From the IMG/VR virus record IMGVR_UViG_3300037507_003763, positions 1-56,121 of that record: a DNA stretch of 56,121 nt. One strand, given 5' to 3'. This stretch comes from a virus. The notes under the pieces were generated by a model that searched no databases, was not told the DNA's origin, and saw only the letters and a list, made by a program, of their open reading frames with translations. Shown in pieces: positions 8,383-16,703 of the stretch. The position numbers and the translations under genes were made by a program. Each line of letters starts with the position of its first letter. Position 1 is the stretch's first letter.

Positions 8383-8455
8383 TGGGCCGTGTAGGGATCG
8401 AACCTACGGCCAAGGCATTATGAGTGCCCTGCTCTAACCGCTGAGCTAACGGCCC
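8383..8455 (-). tRNA. tRNA with anticodon CAU (Ile2 or elongator Met)
   Basis: 73 nt, acceptor stem GGGCCGT/ACGGCCC, anticodon loop CTCATAA (7 nt), discriminator A. The D arm and the context GUUAGAGCAGGG resemble tRNA-Ile2, whose CAU is modified to lysidine to read AUA, more than tRNA-Met. Given the Ile(UAU) gene nearby this could be a second AUA reader. Sequence alone does not settle Ile2 versus Met. Confidence 0.85.
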
Positions 8456-8467
8456 GTAATAATAGAC

Positions 8468-8815
8468 TTATCTGATTGCCTGCCACCAGGCATCTTCTAA
8501 GTCTTGCTTGGACTGAAGTTCTGTATCTTCTTTAGATTTTAGACGAGAACGAACTTTGTCATATAAGCCATCAAAAACATCTTCGTAGGTTACTTGTGCG
8601 TAATCAATATTACCCAATTCTATTGCAAAAGCTTCAGCTACTTGTTTCCAATCTTCTGAACACTTTTTCAAACGTTCAATTTCATTAGCAGCTTCAATAA
8701 TAAAATCTTCAGCCCATTTAGCATCTTTGCAAGAACATTCATATGGATGTCTAGCAGAACATTTACAGCCTAAACCTTTATAATTTCTAAGCTTATAAAC
8801 AATGTCTTCAGACAT
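8468..8815 (-). CDS. Phage protein with Cys cluster and helical core
   Basis: Protein of 115 aa. The N-terminus has CKCSARHPYECSCKDAKW, a possible zinc site, followed by helices with ANEIERLKK. The combination (Cys cluster, then AADEIERL-type helix) occurs in many small phage proteins of unknown role. TAGGAG precedes ATG 8815. Confidence 0.65.
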   Translation of the reverse strand: MSEDIVYKLRNYKGLGCKCSARHPYECSCKDAKWAEDFIIEAANEIERLKKCSEDWKQVAEAFAIELGNIDYAQVTYEDVFDGLYDKVRSRLKSKEDTELQSKQDLEDAWWQAIR

Positions 8816-8827
8816 AAATCTCCTAAT

Positions 8828-9157
8828 TTAATCTTCGTCTACAATCTTAGCGGATTTTGAACTTCTCCTGTGCTCAGCTAAGATGTAAGGAACTCTGTAT
8901 CCTAAATCAGTAATTGAGTATGTATTGTTTTTGTGCGAAGATGCATATTTGTATGTAACAAGATTTTGCAAAGCTTTTGATACAATCTCTATCTTTTTAA
9001 ATCTATTAGGAGCTAAATCAAATATTTCTTCTATTGTTGCAGATGGTTTGCGAGCGCGCCAACGCATTGAAAGATAGTTTAAAACAACTTCTTCATTAGA
9101 AGATGGTTTTATCTTACAGCGTAAAATTGAGGATGTTTTATTAACTTTGCGAGTCAT
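8828..9157 (-). CDS. Winged-helix-like hypothetical protein
   Basis: Protein of 109 aa from ATG 9157 (an alternative ATG at 9184 adds MDILQLKIK). Order of elements: NYLSMRWRA helix, ATIEEIFDLA, KIEIVSKALQNLVTYKYA, then a beta hairpin (NTYSITDLGYRVP). This is the usual pattern of a winged helix-turn-helix with recognition helix and wing. Inference only; possible DNA-binding regulator. Confidence 0.5.
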   Translation of the reverse strand: MTRKVNKTSSILRCKIKPSSNEEVVLNYLSMRWRARKPSATIEEIFDLAPNRFKKIEIVSKALQNLVTYKYASSHKNNTYSITDLGYRVPYILAEHRRSSKSAKIVDED

Positions 9158-9494
9158 CTTTATCTTTAGTTGTAAAATATCCATTTAAGGATTCTATTAC
9201 ATTTCTCCATTTTGGATCATAGTTATCGGCAAAATAATTAAAATCAAACATTAACTTTTCTTTAAGACCTTTTTGAGAAAGCTCATAAATCATTTCAAAG
9301 AAAGAAGGTTCATTAGTAGAAAGGTGATGGTCTTTGCCAGTCAATGGGTTTCTTAAACGAACATAGGCAGCATTAACCATGGGTATCATAATATGATGAT
9401 TGGAATTAGCAGCAGATTGAATAGCAATCTCTTCAGGACTGCGAGTGTCTTTAACGGCTGCAGCTTTCTTTTGGGCATTCTTTAGTGGTGGCAT
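9141..9494 (-). CDS. Hypothetical protein
   Basis: Protein of 117 aa with a Lys/Ala-rich start (KNAQKKAAAVKD) and a conserved-looking core (MVNAAYVRLRNPLTGKDHHL). ATG overlaps the stop of the upstream gene. Not recognised. Confidence 0.65.
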   Translation of the reverse strand: MPPLKNAQKKAAAVKDTRSPEEIAIQSAANSNHHIMIPMVNAAYVRLRNPLTGKDHHLSTNEPSFFEMIYELSQKGLKEKLMFDFNYFADNYDPKWRNVIESLNGYFTTKDKDDSQS

Positions 9495-9694
9495 TAGTCG
9501 TTCTTTCTATGCTTGTTTTTGGACTTCTGTTTTTTTCTCTCAATCTTTTCATTGAGAGTATTTATAGCATATGTAATAGCTTGTTCATAACCATGCCAAA
9601 AACCCTCATTCCATTCATCGTCAGAATGAGATTGAGATTCAATAGCCATTTTCTTTGCTTTTTCAAAAGCAGAAACGGTATTAGTCAAGTTCAT
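9494..9694 (-). CDS. Small basic protein
   Basis: Protein of 66 aa: a helix around FWHGYEQAITYAINTLNEK and a very basic C-terminus (KKQKSKNKHRKND). GGAAG upstream of ATG 9694. It is the first gene after a strong terminator, so it needs its own promoter, which I could not identify. Confidence 0.6.
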   Translation of the reverse strand: MNLTNTVSAFEKAKKMAIESQSHSDDEWNEGFWHGYEQAITYAINTLNEKIERKKQKSKNKHRKND

Positions 9695-9751
9695 GTTCTT
9701 CCAATTCTTTGGATGATTGTTTGTTTTATGGCAGATTTTTATACAAACATT

Positions 9752-9808
9752 AAAAAAATTGCTATGTCAGAAAGACATGTCTCAGCATGAGTTTATTTCC
9801 GACATAGC
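9752..9808 (-). terminator. Rho-independent terminator after tRNA-Lys
   Basis: On the minus strand GCTATGTCGGAAA pairs with TTTCTGACATAGC (one mismatch), followed at once by AA and seven T. This ends the tRNA-Lys transcript. Confidence 0.8.
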
Positions 9809-9811
9809 TAG

Positions 9812-9884
9812 TGCGCCCTCCGAGGATCGAACTCGGGACCAACGGATTAAAAGTCCGGTGCTCTACCAGCTGAGCTAAAGGCGC
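9812..9884 (-). tRNA. tRNA-Lys(UUU)
   Basis: 73 nt. Acceptor GCGCCTT/AGGGCGC, D arm AGCTCAGCTGGTAGAGC, anticodon loop CTTTTAA (UUU), T arm with GTTCGATCC. Reads AAA, the dominant Lys codon in this AT-rich genome. Confidence 0.93.
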
Positions 9885-9890
9885 TAATTG

Positions 9891-10076
9891 TTACCAACAA
9901 CGGTCACAAGTGCAATGGTTGTATCTACCAGAGCCGCATTGCCATCTAGCTGTATGAGGTGGAAAGTGTTTAGAATTTTGTTGTCTTTGTTCGTCACAAT
10001 AGGAGCATTCTCCGATTGGAGCAAACTGCATAAAAATATAATCTTCTGGTTGAGAGGAAGCAGCTTCTCTAAACAT
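9891..10076 (-). CDS. Small Cys-rich protein
   Basis: Protein of 61 aa starting MFREAASSQ at ATG 10076, overlapping the upstream stop by 8 bp. CSYC and later CGSG..HCTCDRC suggest one or two zinc sites. The C-terminus ends directly before tRNA-Lys. Not recognised. Confidence 0.55.
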   Translation of the reverse strand: MFREAASSQPEDYIFMQFAPIGECSYCDEQRQQNSKHFPPHTARWQCGSGRYNHCTCDRCW

Positions 10077-10227
10077 AAAGTTCCTGAGTTTTGTCAGCTT
10101 CTTCTTCAACCATAAGGTGAAGTCTTATATCTAAAAGAAGATCAGTCATCTCAGCAGAAGAAACAAGTTCTCTTCCGCTTATTTGTGTAATGGCATTGTC
10201 TATGAGTTTTAATATTGGTTTTGTCAT
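10069..10227 (-). CDS. Small helical protein
   Basis: Protein of 52 aa starting MTKPILKLIDNAI. The frame is open into the tRNA-Asn gene, but the ATG just after the tRNA (10227) is the realistic start. Acidic C-terminus (MVEEEADKTQE). Not recognised. Confidence 0.5.
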   Translation of the reverse strand: MTKPILKLIDNAITQISGRELVSSAEMTDLLLDIRLHLMVEEEADKTQELYV

Positions 10228-10229
10228 AG

Positions 10230-10302
10230 CTGGCGAGGCAGGGCTCGAACCTGCGACCCAGGGATTAACAGTCCCTTGCTCTGCCAACTGAGCTACTCGC
10301 CA
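10230..10302 (-). tRNA. tRNA-Asn(GUU)
   Basis: 73 nt. Perfect acceptor TGGCGAG/CTCGCCA, AGCTCAGTTGGCAGAGC D arm, anticodon loop CTGTTAA (GUU), discriminator G. Confidence 0.93.
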
Positions 10303-10314
10303 TTACATGTTTAA

Positions 10315-10704
10315 CTATATTTGAGACTGAACGTAAGACATGTGCTCAGGGCAGATATGCTTGACAGAACCAAGAATAATTCCTGCAAAAAGCTCATCGT
10401 CGTATGATCCGCTTGAATAGTCTGACATAATATTAATAATGGAATCAAGAGTGTTTCCAGTATCAAGAGCGTCGCAAACTACCGTGCCAAACTTCAAAAG
10501 ATCTGCTTCATCCCAAGACCTAGCTTGGGCAGAAAAAGCATATAGCTCTTCCAAGTACAAATCGTATTTGTTTGTCACTGGAGCTTCTGTAACAGCAGGA
10601 GCCTCAGTAGGGGGAGTTGTGACAAGAACTTCTTTTATTACTGTCTCTTTACCACAAGCGGCAAGAGATAGAATTGCAAGAGAAGTTATAATTAACTTTT
10701 TCAT
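10315..10704 (-). CDS. Secreted lipoprotein, DUF732-like
   Basis: Protein of 129 aa. The signal peptide MKKLIITSLAILSLAAC ends in a lipobox (LAAC), so it should be lipid-anchored on the outside of the cell membrane. A Thr/Pro/Ala linker (PPTEAPAVTEAPVT) leads to a helical domain with conserved Cys in VVCDALDTG and a final HICPEH, the pattern of the DUF732 family known from mycobacteria. Prophage and phage lipoproteins of this kind often act in superinfection exclusion; that role is a guess here. It follows the Xre gene by no gap (10704/10705). Confidence 0.7.
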   Translation of the reverse strand: MKKLIITSLAILSLAACGKETVIKEVLVTTPPTEAPAVTEAPVTNKYDLYLEELYAFSAQARSWDEADLLKFGTVVCDALDTGNTLDSIINIMSDYSSGSYDDELFAGIILGSVKHICPEHMSYVQSQI

Positions 10705-10962
10705 TTATTTACCTTGTGCTTTGAATAGTTTGTTAGGACTCAATTCTAGCACAGTCATAAGACGAATAACAGTATCTAGGTTGGGAGAAAAGTGTCCATT
10801 CTCGATTCTGTTGATTGTCTTTCGATCAACTCCAGCAATGTAAGCTAAAGTAGATTGACTGATTCCTTTAGCAATTCGTTTATCACGAACAGTTTCAGCA
10901 AAACGATCTTTTGCTTTCTTAACTTCACTTGATCTTGGTTTAATAAAGAATTGAATAGTCAT
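10705..10962 (-). CDS. Xre-family HTH transcription regulator
   Basis: Protein of 85 aa with a complete HTH_3 domain: RDKRIAKGISQSTLAYIAG (helices 1-2), VDRKTINRIENGHFSP (recognition helix), LDTVIRLMTVLELSPNKLF. AAAGGA is placed well before ATG 10962. It likely acts as a repressor or regulator and forms an operon with the lipoprotein gene. Nothing suggests an integrase beside it, so there is no direct support for lysogeny. Confidence 0.88.
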   Translation of the reverse strand: MTIQFFIKPRSSEVKKAKDRFAETVRDKRIAKGISQSTLAYIAGVDRKTINRIENGHFSPNLDTVIRLMTVLELSPNKLFKAQGK

Positions 10963-10999
10963 GTTTTAATATCCTTTGTTGTTGTTTGTTTTTGTGGGG

Positions 11000-11085
11000 T
11001 GCCCAAGACGGGAATCGAACCCGTACGGCCATTTCTGACCGAGGGGGTTTAAGCCCCTTGCGTCTACCAATTCCGCCACCTGGGC
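11000..11085 (-). tRNA. tRNA-Leu(UAA)
   Basis: 86 nt with a long variable arm. Acceptor GCCCAGG/CTTGGGC, D arm GGTGGCGGAATTGGTAGACGC typical of class II Leu, anticodon loop CTTAAAC (UAA). Reads UUA, common in late genes. Confidence 0.93.
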
Positions 11086-11091
11086 GAATTG

Positions 11092-11268
11092 TTATTCTGT
11101 TGCAAAAGCAACATTATTATAAGACCCGTCCAAAATATCAAGAGCATTTTGTACAAGTCTTAAAGCTGTTTGCATCTCTTCAGAACCATCACCATTTTCT
11201 CTAATGATAAATGAGATATACTTTAGTTGTTCTAAATTTTCTGGGGTTAACATAAATGCAATAGTCAT
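11092..11268 (-). CDS. Small hypothetical protein
   Basis: Protein of 58 aa: MTIAFMLTPENLEQL, a helical middle and an acidic end (ALDILDGSYNNVAFATE). ATG overlaps the upstream stop (TAATG), which supports it. Ends just before tRNA-Leu. Confidence 0.6.
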   Translation of the reverse strand: MTIAFMLTPENLEQLKYISFIIRENGDGSEEMQTALRLVQNALDILDGSYNNVAFATE

Positions 11269-11429
11269 TAGTTATTCTCCTTGTTCGTATTTGTTATAGC
11301 TTGAATTAAACAATCAAGACAGTAGTTATTTCCATCGAAATGAGATTTAGAAACTTCTTTGGAAACAACACCGCAAGTCGTGCATTTTAATGGTCTTATA
11401 TAATTGCTATGGTACGTATTTTGAGGCAT
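11268..11429 (-). CDS. Small zinc-ribbon protein
   Basis: Protein of 53 aa starting MPQNTYHSNYIRP. CTTC and CLDC 22 residues apart form a zinc ribbon (LKCTTCGVVSKEV ... GNNYCLDC). Overlaps the end of the upstream gene by 23 bp. Not assigned to a family. Confidence 0.6.
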   Translation of the reverse strand: MPQNTYHSNYIRPLKCTTCGVVSKEVSKSHFDGNNYCLDCLIQAITNTNKENN

Positions 11430-11799
11430 GTAAATCTCTTGTAAAAGTATGAATAATTGATTCAATTGACTCTTGTGAAAGAGATGTAAATTCAGAATCA
11501 AATTCTTCATCTGGTTTACCAACCATCAAAACAGGACCATAAACTAAATCATGAAAAGAAGTTTCAGATGGATTGAAAGATCGATAAACAGTTGTAGCAA
11601 AAAGATTTACTTGAGAATGATCGTTAAAATATTGTGGAGAAACGATCATAAAATCTTTTTCATTTAAAGATACACAGTGTACAACTTTATTTGTAAAATA
11701 AGTTCTAACCACATCTTCGTAAGAATCTCTTACAATAAGTGGCATACCGTGCATCGGTATTGCAACTATTTTGATCTCTTCTTTAATTGTTTGGTCCAT
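11407..11799 (-). CDS. Hypothetical protein
   Basis: Protein of 130 aa with mixed alpha/beta character (EIKIVAIPMHGMPLIVRD at the start; SLSQESIESIIHTFTRDL near the end). Starts 5 bp downstream of the subtilisin gene in map order but is transcribed after it. No motif recognised. Confidence 0.65.
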   Translation of the reverse strand: MDQTIKEEIKIVAIPMHGMPLIVRDSYEDVVRTYFTNKVVHCVSLNEKDFMIVSPQYFNDHSQVNLFATTVYRSFNPSETSFHDLVYGPVLMVGKPDEEFDSEFTSLSQESIESIIHTFTRDLHASKYVP

Positions 11800-11804
11800 T
11801 AGGT

Positions 11805-13265
11805 CTACTTATTTCTAGGATAGATTCTGACAAACATGGAAGGATCAGACTCTCTTCCATATATGTCAATTGCTGTCATATAACAATAATTAATTTCCTT
11901 AGAAGGAACTTGTAACTTGTATGTATCAACGGTCCATCGAGTCTGATGAGGAATCACATAAGTCTTAGGACCATTGCAATAGAGATTGTAATGAGAAACT
12001 ATGTTTCTACCCATTACAGGAACTCTATACTTTACATATACAAAGTCGCTAAAGCGACCATCAAGTTCGAAAAGTAGTGGTTTAGTTAAAGTCGGATAAA
12101 ATCTTGGAGGCGTAACTGTAGTCGTAGGAGAAGGAACAGTAGTAACTGGTGGTGTCAGAGTAGTTGTAGTAGGAGAAGGAACGGTTGTAGTAGTTGTAAC
12201 TACAGTTGTAGATGTAGTTGAAGTAGTAGTAGTTACAACAGTACCTGAGTCTGCAAATAGCGCAGCAAAATCAATACGATTAATATAAATACCAGTATAA
12301 TCATCATATGCCTTTTTAGAAGTAGCAGCAAAGTCAGAAATAACTTTAGATACTTCTTGTTTGCCGAACTTAGAATAATAAACGGCAAATGCTCCAGTAA
12401 CATGAGGAGAGGCCATAGATGTTCCTGAAGCAGTTCTATAAGAACCCATAAGAGCAGCAGAGTTGATTATGTTACCAGGAGCAGCAAATGTAGTAAGATT
12501 ATTGATATTTGAAAAGGTAGTGACATTGTCATCTGCAGCATTTGTGGCAGCAACAGATACAGCAAAGCTGATACATGCTGGAGCACTCATTCCATTTGCG
12601 TAACTATTGCCAGAAGAAATAACAGTCGCAATCTTTTTAGTGCGAAGATTTCGAATAGCATCTGTCATCTCTGGAATATATCCATCGCAAGTGGAATTAA
12701 ATACTTGAGTACCACCTAAAGACATGTTTACGGCAACAATGTTGTATTCAGAAGAAATGGAGTTTACCCAGTTTAAAGCTTTAGTAATGTCACTGTCATA
12801 AGCTCCACCATAAATGTCAAAAACATTTACGGCAATAATTTTAGCTTCAGGTGCAACACCAACAAAAGATGAGTTAGCACCTGCAGCAATACCTGCTACG
12901 TGAGTACCATGCCAGTGCATTGGCTTTGCTGCACCTGGGCCAACCATTTCTTTTTGGCCATTAGGACATCTAGCTGAAAAGCATGCCTCTAAGGCTACCC
13001 GACCACCAAAAAATGGATGGGAAGATTCAATTCCAGTGTCAATAATAACTACATAGGATCCTTGTCCCTTGTAGTTTGATTGATGCGCTAAGTTAGCAGA
13101 GATATGAGGAATGCTTTTAGTTAGAGTATATTTAAAACGAATTTCGGTAGTAGCAGGAGCAACGTCATTGTATTTAAACTTATTGGTAGCTGACACTACT
13201 TTGTACGAACTAAAAGAAAAGATTGAAACAAAAACTATAAAAATATTAAAGTATTTTTTACGCAT
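11805..13265 (-). CDS. Secreted subtilisin-like serine protease (peptidase S8)
   Basis: Protein of 486 aa from ATG 13265 (GGAG upstream). Signal peptide at residues 1-26 (basic start, hydrophobic IFIVFVSIFSF, VVSA cleavage). Catalytic triad visible: D76 in VVIIDTGIE, H119 in HGTHVAG, S283 in GTSMASPHVTGA; N220 in SSGN is the oxyanion Asn. A Thr/Val/Pro linker (about 355-410) leads to a beta-rich C-terminal domain with two or more Cys. Such linkers are common in secreted actinobacterial proteins. A secreted protease is unusual phage cargo; it may act on the host envelope, on competitors or on nutrients. Contains one in-frame CGG (12999-13001) read as Arg. Confidence 0.92.
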   Translation of the reverse strand: MRKKYFNIFIVFVSIFSFSSYKVVSATNKFKYNDVAPATTEIRFKYTLTKSIPHISANLAHQSNYKGQGSYVVIIDTGIESSHPFFGGRVALEACFSARCPNGQKEMVGPGAAKPMHWHGTHVAGIAAGANSSFVGVAPEAKIIAVNVFDIYGGAYDSDITKALNWVNSISSEYNIVAVNMSLGGTQVFNSTCDGYIPEMTDAIRNLRTKKIATVISSGNSYANGMSAPACISFAVSVAATNAADDNVTTFSNINNLTTFAAPGNIINSAALMGSYRTASGTSMASPHVTGAFAVYYSKFGKQEVSKVISDFAATSKKAYDDYTGIYINRIDFAALFADSGTVVTTTTSTTSTTVVTTTTTVPSPTTTTLTPPVTTVPSPTTTVTPPRFYPTLTKPLLFELDGRFSDFVYVKYRVPVMGRNIVSHYNLYCNGPKTYVIPHQTRWTVDTYKLQVPSKEINYCYMTAIDIYGRESDPSMFVRIYPRNK

Positions 13266-13716
13266 AACGACTCCATTTGACGGATGATATATAAAAAGAT
13301 TCGGCTGACTCATGGCCAGTTGTATACACAACCTTGTCGATACCCGACTCCATTATTTTTTGCATACACCATGAGCAAGGCTTTGCCATTGCATTGGTAT
13401 CTGCAGAATTAAGTCTAGCCACATAAAGGGTTGCACCATCTGTATCAGATGCTACTTTAATAGCAGCTATCTCAGCGTGAGTAGAAAACCTATTGGGAGG
13501 AGTACTTGGTGATCTTCTAGTTATATTAGAGCTACCACCAAGAACTCGTCTAGATTTTACTACGATTGCACCGACTCTAAAACGATTGTCAGAAGTAAAA
13601 GCTAGTTTAGTAGCAACAGATAAAAATTTTTGATCATTGTTGGATATATGATCGTATATCTCGTATTCATAATCTTCGTATGGGTTAATGACTTTTCGAG
13701 AATAATAACGAATCAT
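13258..13716 (-). CDS. Cytidine/deoxycytidylate deaminase-like protein
   Basis: Protein of 152 aa with the zinc deaminase signature: HAEIAAI (H80, E82) and PCSWC (C114, C117). This could convert dCMP to dUMP or act on cytidine or a modified base. The size fits dCMP or CMP deaminases, but dCMP-deaminase-specific elements are not obvious. Tail overlaps the subtilisin start by 8 bp; head is 3 bp from the helicase stop. Confidence 0.8.
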   Translation of the reverse strand: MIRYYSRKVINPYEDYEYEIYDHISNNDQKFLSVATKLAFTSDNRFRVGAIVVKSRRVLGGSSNITRRSPSTPPNRFSTHAEIAAIKVASDTDGATLYVARLNSADTNAMAKPCSWCMQKIMESGIDKVVYTTGHESAESFYISSVKWSRYA

Positions 13717-13719
13717 AAA

Positions 13720-15417
13720 CTATTTAAACTTGTTAGACCTGTTCTTCCAATATTGTCTTTGCTTTGCGCGTTTGGCATGGTCTGGATCGTTTTGGATAAT
13801 ACGATCAATAATCATGCTGGCTGTTCCTTTTGTCATATCAGAAGTGACTGGAACGCCCATTGTTTTCAATAAACGCTTTTGCTTGTCTGTTGGAGCATCT
13901 GCTCTCCAGACAGCACTAGAATCAATTAAATTAACAGAATTAGATCTGTTGTTCATGATCCATTTGTCTGTGCGAGCAAAAGCTTCTCTAATAGTTTCTA
14001 CATGTCCAAGAAGCTTCTCAGTTAAAACTGTAAATTCACTTCGTGTTATAAGTTTTACTGTCCATCTGCCAAGAGTGTCAAGATAAATTTTCATAGATTC
14101 AGTATTGTTAATACTCAATCTGTATTCATTCTCAGCAATCTCAGCCCAAATAAACTTAGAATATTGTGTAATAAATTCATTTGGAGGAGGAGGCATAAAG
14201 AGATTGATTCTCTTGTAAGCTAATTTGATATCTTCTGGATTAAGAACCCTGACAGCTTCACCAGGGCAATAAGCCTGAAGCTCCTCATATTCTTCTGCTA
14301 CTTCGGTAAAAGACTTGCCCTGAAGGTCAAAGTCTGGAGGAAGACCAAGAAGAGTGGGAAGACCAACAGGCTTCTTTCCTTTGGTTGTGTCTGAAATATC
14401 AATGATAGTGCAATGTTGTTTGCCATTATAAAGCCTTGTTCCTCGACCAACAATTTGAGTATACAAAAGTGTTGATCTAGTGGGTTTGGCAATAATGATT
14501 GTCTCCAAAGAAGGTTCATCAAAACCTTCAGTTAGAACTCCAACATTGACTATTACTTTTACTTTGCCAGAACGAAAATCAGAGAGTATCTGCTGTCGTT
14601 CTTCAGACGGTGTAGTGCCGAGTATTACTCGTACAGGGGTCCCGTTTTTCGCAAAGGATGCGGATAAGTCGTTTGCGTGATTGACTCCAGCGGCGAAAAC
14701 AATGGTTTTCGTAGCATTAGCCAGATTATTATAACTGGCAACAATACAAGAATTGCGCTCAGCATTATTAATTTCATCTTCCAATTGAGACTGGTTATAT
14801 TCGCCATTTTGTAGCTCCACTTTGCTAATGTCTGTCTTTGTACTTACTCTGTATCCGATTAGAGGACAAAGCCATCCTTCTCCAATAAGATCTTGTATAG
14901 ACTTGTAATAGACTATTTCCTGAAATACATCAGTAAGTCTAGTAGAGTCTGATCTTTGAGGAGTAGCAGTTACTCCCAATAAGAATTTTGGATTAAAATA
15001 ATCTACAATTCTCCTATAACTGGGAGCAGCCGCGTGGTGGGCTTCATCAATAATAATAGTATTAAAGTAATCTTTAGAATAATCTAGAATACGTGGGGTG
15101 TTGTTTCTTCCTAATGTAGCAACAGAAGCAACAACAACATCAACGTTACCAGCCTTGTTTTCGGCTTGTTCAATGCCTACTGTAAGGTTTGGATTAGAAT
15201 CCAAAATTTTGTTCTTTGCTTGATGCAAAAGCTCTTCTCTATGAGCTAAAACAAGCATGGGTAAAGTATTAGGTCTAATTAAAGGTAGATGTGAAAATAA
15301 AATTGTTTTACCAGCTCCAGTTGGAAGGACTACCAACTGTCTTGTTATATTGTTATTTTCAGAATTTATAACAGCATCAAGTGCCTCCTGTTGATAAGGA
15401 CGCAAAGATACAGTCAT
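13720..15417 (-). CDS. Superfamily 2 DEAH-box helicase (SSL2/UvsW-like)
   Basis: Protein of 565 aa. Motifs in order: RPYQQEALDAV (Q-type region), LPTGAGKT (Walker A), IIDEAHH (DEAH box), VTATPQR (motif III), GFDEPSLETIII (motif V) and QIVGRGTRL (motif VI). It has the layout of type III restriction-like or RAD25/UvsW helicases; the C-terminal 180 residues are not nuclease-like to my eye. Likely acts in recombination or replication-fork repair. AAAGGA before ATG 15417. Confidence 0.9.
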   Translation of the reverse strand: MTVSLRPYQQEALDAVINSENNNITRQLVVLPTGAGKTILFSHLPLIRPNTLPMLVLAHREELLHQAKNKILDSNPNLTVGIEQAENKAGNVDVVVASVATLGRNNTPRILDYSKDYFNTIIIDEAHHAAAPSYRRIVDYFNPKFLLGVTATPQRSDSTRLTDVFQEIVYYKSIQDLIGEGWLCPLIGYRVSTKTDISKVELQNGEYNQSQLEDEINNAERNSCIVASYNNLANATKTIVFAAGVNHANDLSASFAKNGTPVRVILGTTPSEERQQILSDFRSGKVKVIVNVGVLTEGFDEPSLETIIIAKPTRSTLLYTQIVGRGTRLYNGKQHCTIIDISDTTKGKKPVGLPTLLGLPPDFDLQGKSFTEVAEEYEELQAYCPGEAVRVLNPEDIKLAYKRINLFMPPPPNEFITQYSKFIWAEIAENEYRLSINNTESMKIYLDTLGRWTVKLITRSEFTVLTEKLLGHVETIREAFARTDKWIMNNRSNSVNLIDSSAVWRADAPTDKQKRLLKTMGVPVTSDMTKGTASMIIDRIIQNDPDHAKRAKQRQYWKNRSNKFK

Positions 15418-15428
15418 AAATATTTCCT

Positions 15429-15608
15429 TTAGAAACCGAATAAATCTATATCACCATAAAAGGGTTCAGCAAGCATCTTGCTTTCAACTCTTTCAAAGTA
15501 ATCTACATTCTTGATTTTACCACAGATACGAGTGTTGGATTCATACCAACAAACTTGATTATTGTCTTTTTTAGTTTTAGTTTTAGGGGGTTTTTCTAGT
15601 GTTAACAT
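15429..15608 (-). CDS. Small hypothetical protein
   Basis: Protein of 59 aa starting MLTLEKPPKTKTKKDNN, then CWYESNTRICGKIKNV. Fits between two genes with 8-12 bp gaps, as expected for a real gene. Not recognised. Confidence 0.55.
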   Translation of the reverse strand: MLTLEKPPKTKTKKDNNQVCWYESNTRICGKIKNVDYFERVESKMLAEPFYGDIDLFGF

Positions 15609-15616
15609 AATAATAA

Positions 15617-16312
15617 TTAATCTATTAGGGATGATACCATAACGGGAATTCCAATATGGTTTTCTTCAATTGCGGATTGGTCTATGATTTCAAACTCAAA
15701 TCCGTTGTTTTTGAAGAAATCTAAAATTTCATGATAGTTGAACGGACCGTTTGAGTCCATGTGAGAAAAAATGAACATAAGTTCGATCATGTCTCCACGA
15801 GAGACAGATTCAGTAGTTCCATCTGATTGTGCTATTGAATTCAGGTAAGCAGAATCATAATCATAAGAAACAATATTATTTTCATCAACAGAATAAGGAA
15901 CAGAAAATACAACACAGTTTTGTCTTGTAACATAAGTTAAAACAAGAGCGTCAGTTTTTTCTGGTTCCGAAGAACTATCTTTAGGATTGTATTTTGTTAT
16001 TCTAGCATCTTGAGCAAGAATAAACAAACCAGAATTCAAAGATGCTGGGAGAAATAGCATTTGAGCTAAAGCTCTATACATTTCGTCTTTGCCATCAATT
16101 GGCTTACAAGTAACGATACCAATTAACTTTTTGTTTTTACTAAAAACAACTAAAGTACTTCTAAAAGTATCTGGTCCATTGTTTTTAATAACCTCAGAAA
16201 AGTATTTAGAAATTTTTACAAATTCCTGATAAGCATCATCTTTGATATGTGAAAGGAGATCGTTGAATTGATCAACGCTTTCAAATGTAACTACATCTCC
16301 ATTTTTAAACAT
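15617..16312 (-). CDS. Hypothetical protein
   Basis: Protein of 231 aa, mixed alpha/beta, with strands TFRSTLVVFSKNKKLIGIV and DALVLTYVTRQNCVVFSVP. No active-site motif I recognise. ATG overlaps the preceding membrane-protein gene by 8 bp. Confidence 0.65.
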   Translation of the reverse strand: MFKNGDVVTFESVDQFNDLLSHIKDDAYQEFVKISKYFSEVIKNNGPDTFRSTLVVFSKNKKLIGIVTCKPIDGKDEMYRALAQMLFLPASLNSGLFILAQDARITKYNPKDSSSEPEKTDALVLTYVTRQNCVVFSVPYSVDENNIVSYDYDSAYLNSIAQSDGTTESVSRGDMIELMFIFSHMDSNGPFNYHEILDFFKNNGFEFEIIDQSAIEENHIGIPVMVSSLID

Positions 16313-16679
16313 TTTTTAACATTCCTGAGTAGTAGTTAAAGATAGTATCTTTGATAATAGCGGATACTGCTGTAGCAGTAAGATCGGTATAGATAGCGAT
16401 AATTGCACCAAATGCAATAAATGCAAGTAGTGAGCCAGAAGCAACGGCAGTGATAATCCAAGACGCAACAAAGACAGCCCAGAACAACACAAGATTAATT
16501 ACTTTAACTTGCGGAGAACGCATAAATTTAAAGAATCTTGATGTGCTCTTTCCTATCTTATAAGTAAGATACTCTGTCTTAGTATGAGTTTTCTTATAGA
16601 TGTCATCAACATTTACAATAACACTATTGAGCATATCAACGATCTGCTGGCGTGTTATTGGTTCGGTTACAGTATTCAT
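16305..16679 (-). CDS. Small membrane protein with two helices
   Basis: Protein of 124 aa. Two hydrophobic segments: VINLVLFWAVFVASWIITAV and LLAFIAFGAIIAIY, with a basic cytosolic N-terminal half. AAAGGA before ATG 16679. It is the first gene downstream of the terminator. Could be a holin-like or anchoring protein; no evidence decides. Confidence 0.65.
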   Translation of the reverse strand: MNTVTEPITRQQIVDMLNSVIVNVDDIYKKTHTKTEYLTYKIGKSTSRFFKFMRSPQVKVINLVLFWAVFVASWIITAVASGSLLAFIAFGAIIAIYTDLTATAVSAIIKDTIFNYYSGMLKNV

Positions 16680-16703
16680 TGGTGTCCTTTAGGGTTATTG
16701 GGT

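Noticed and set aside
10705-10962. Xre gene as proof of lysogeny
   Set aside because: No integrase, excisionase or attachment site in the window.
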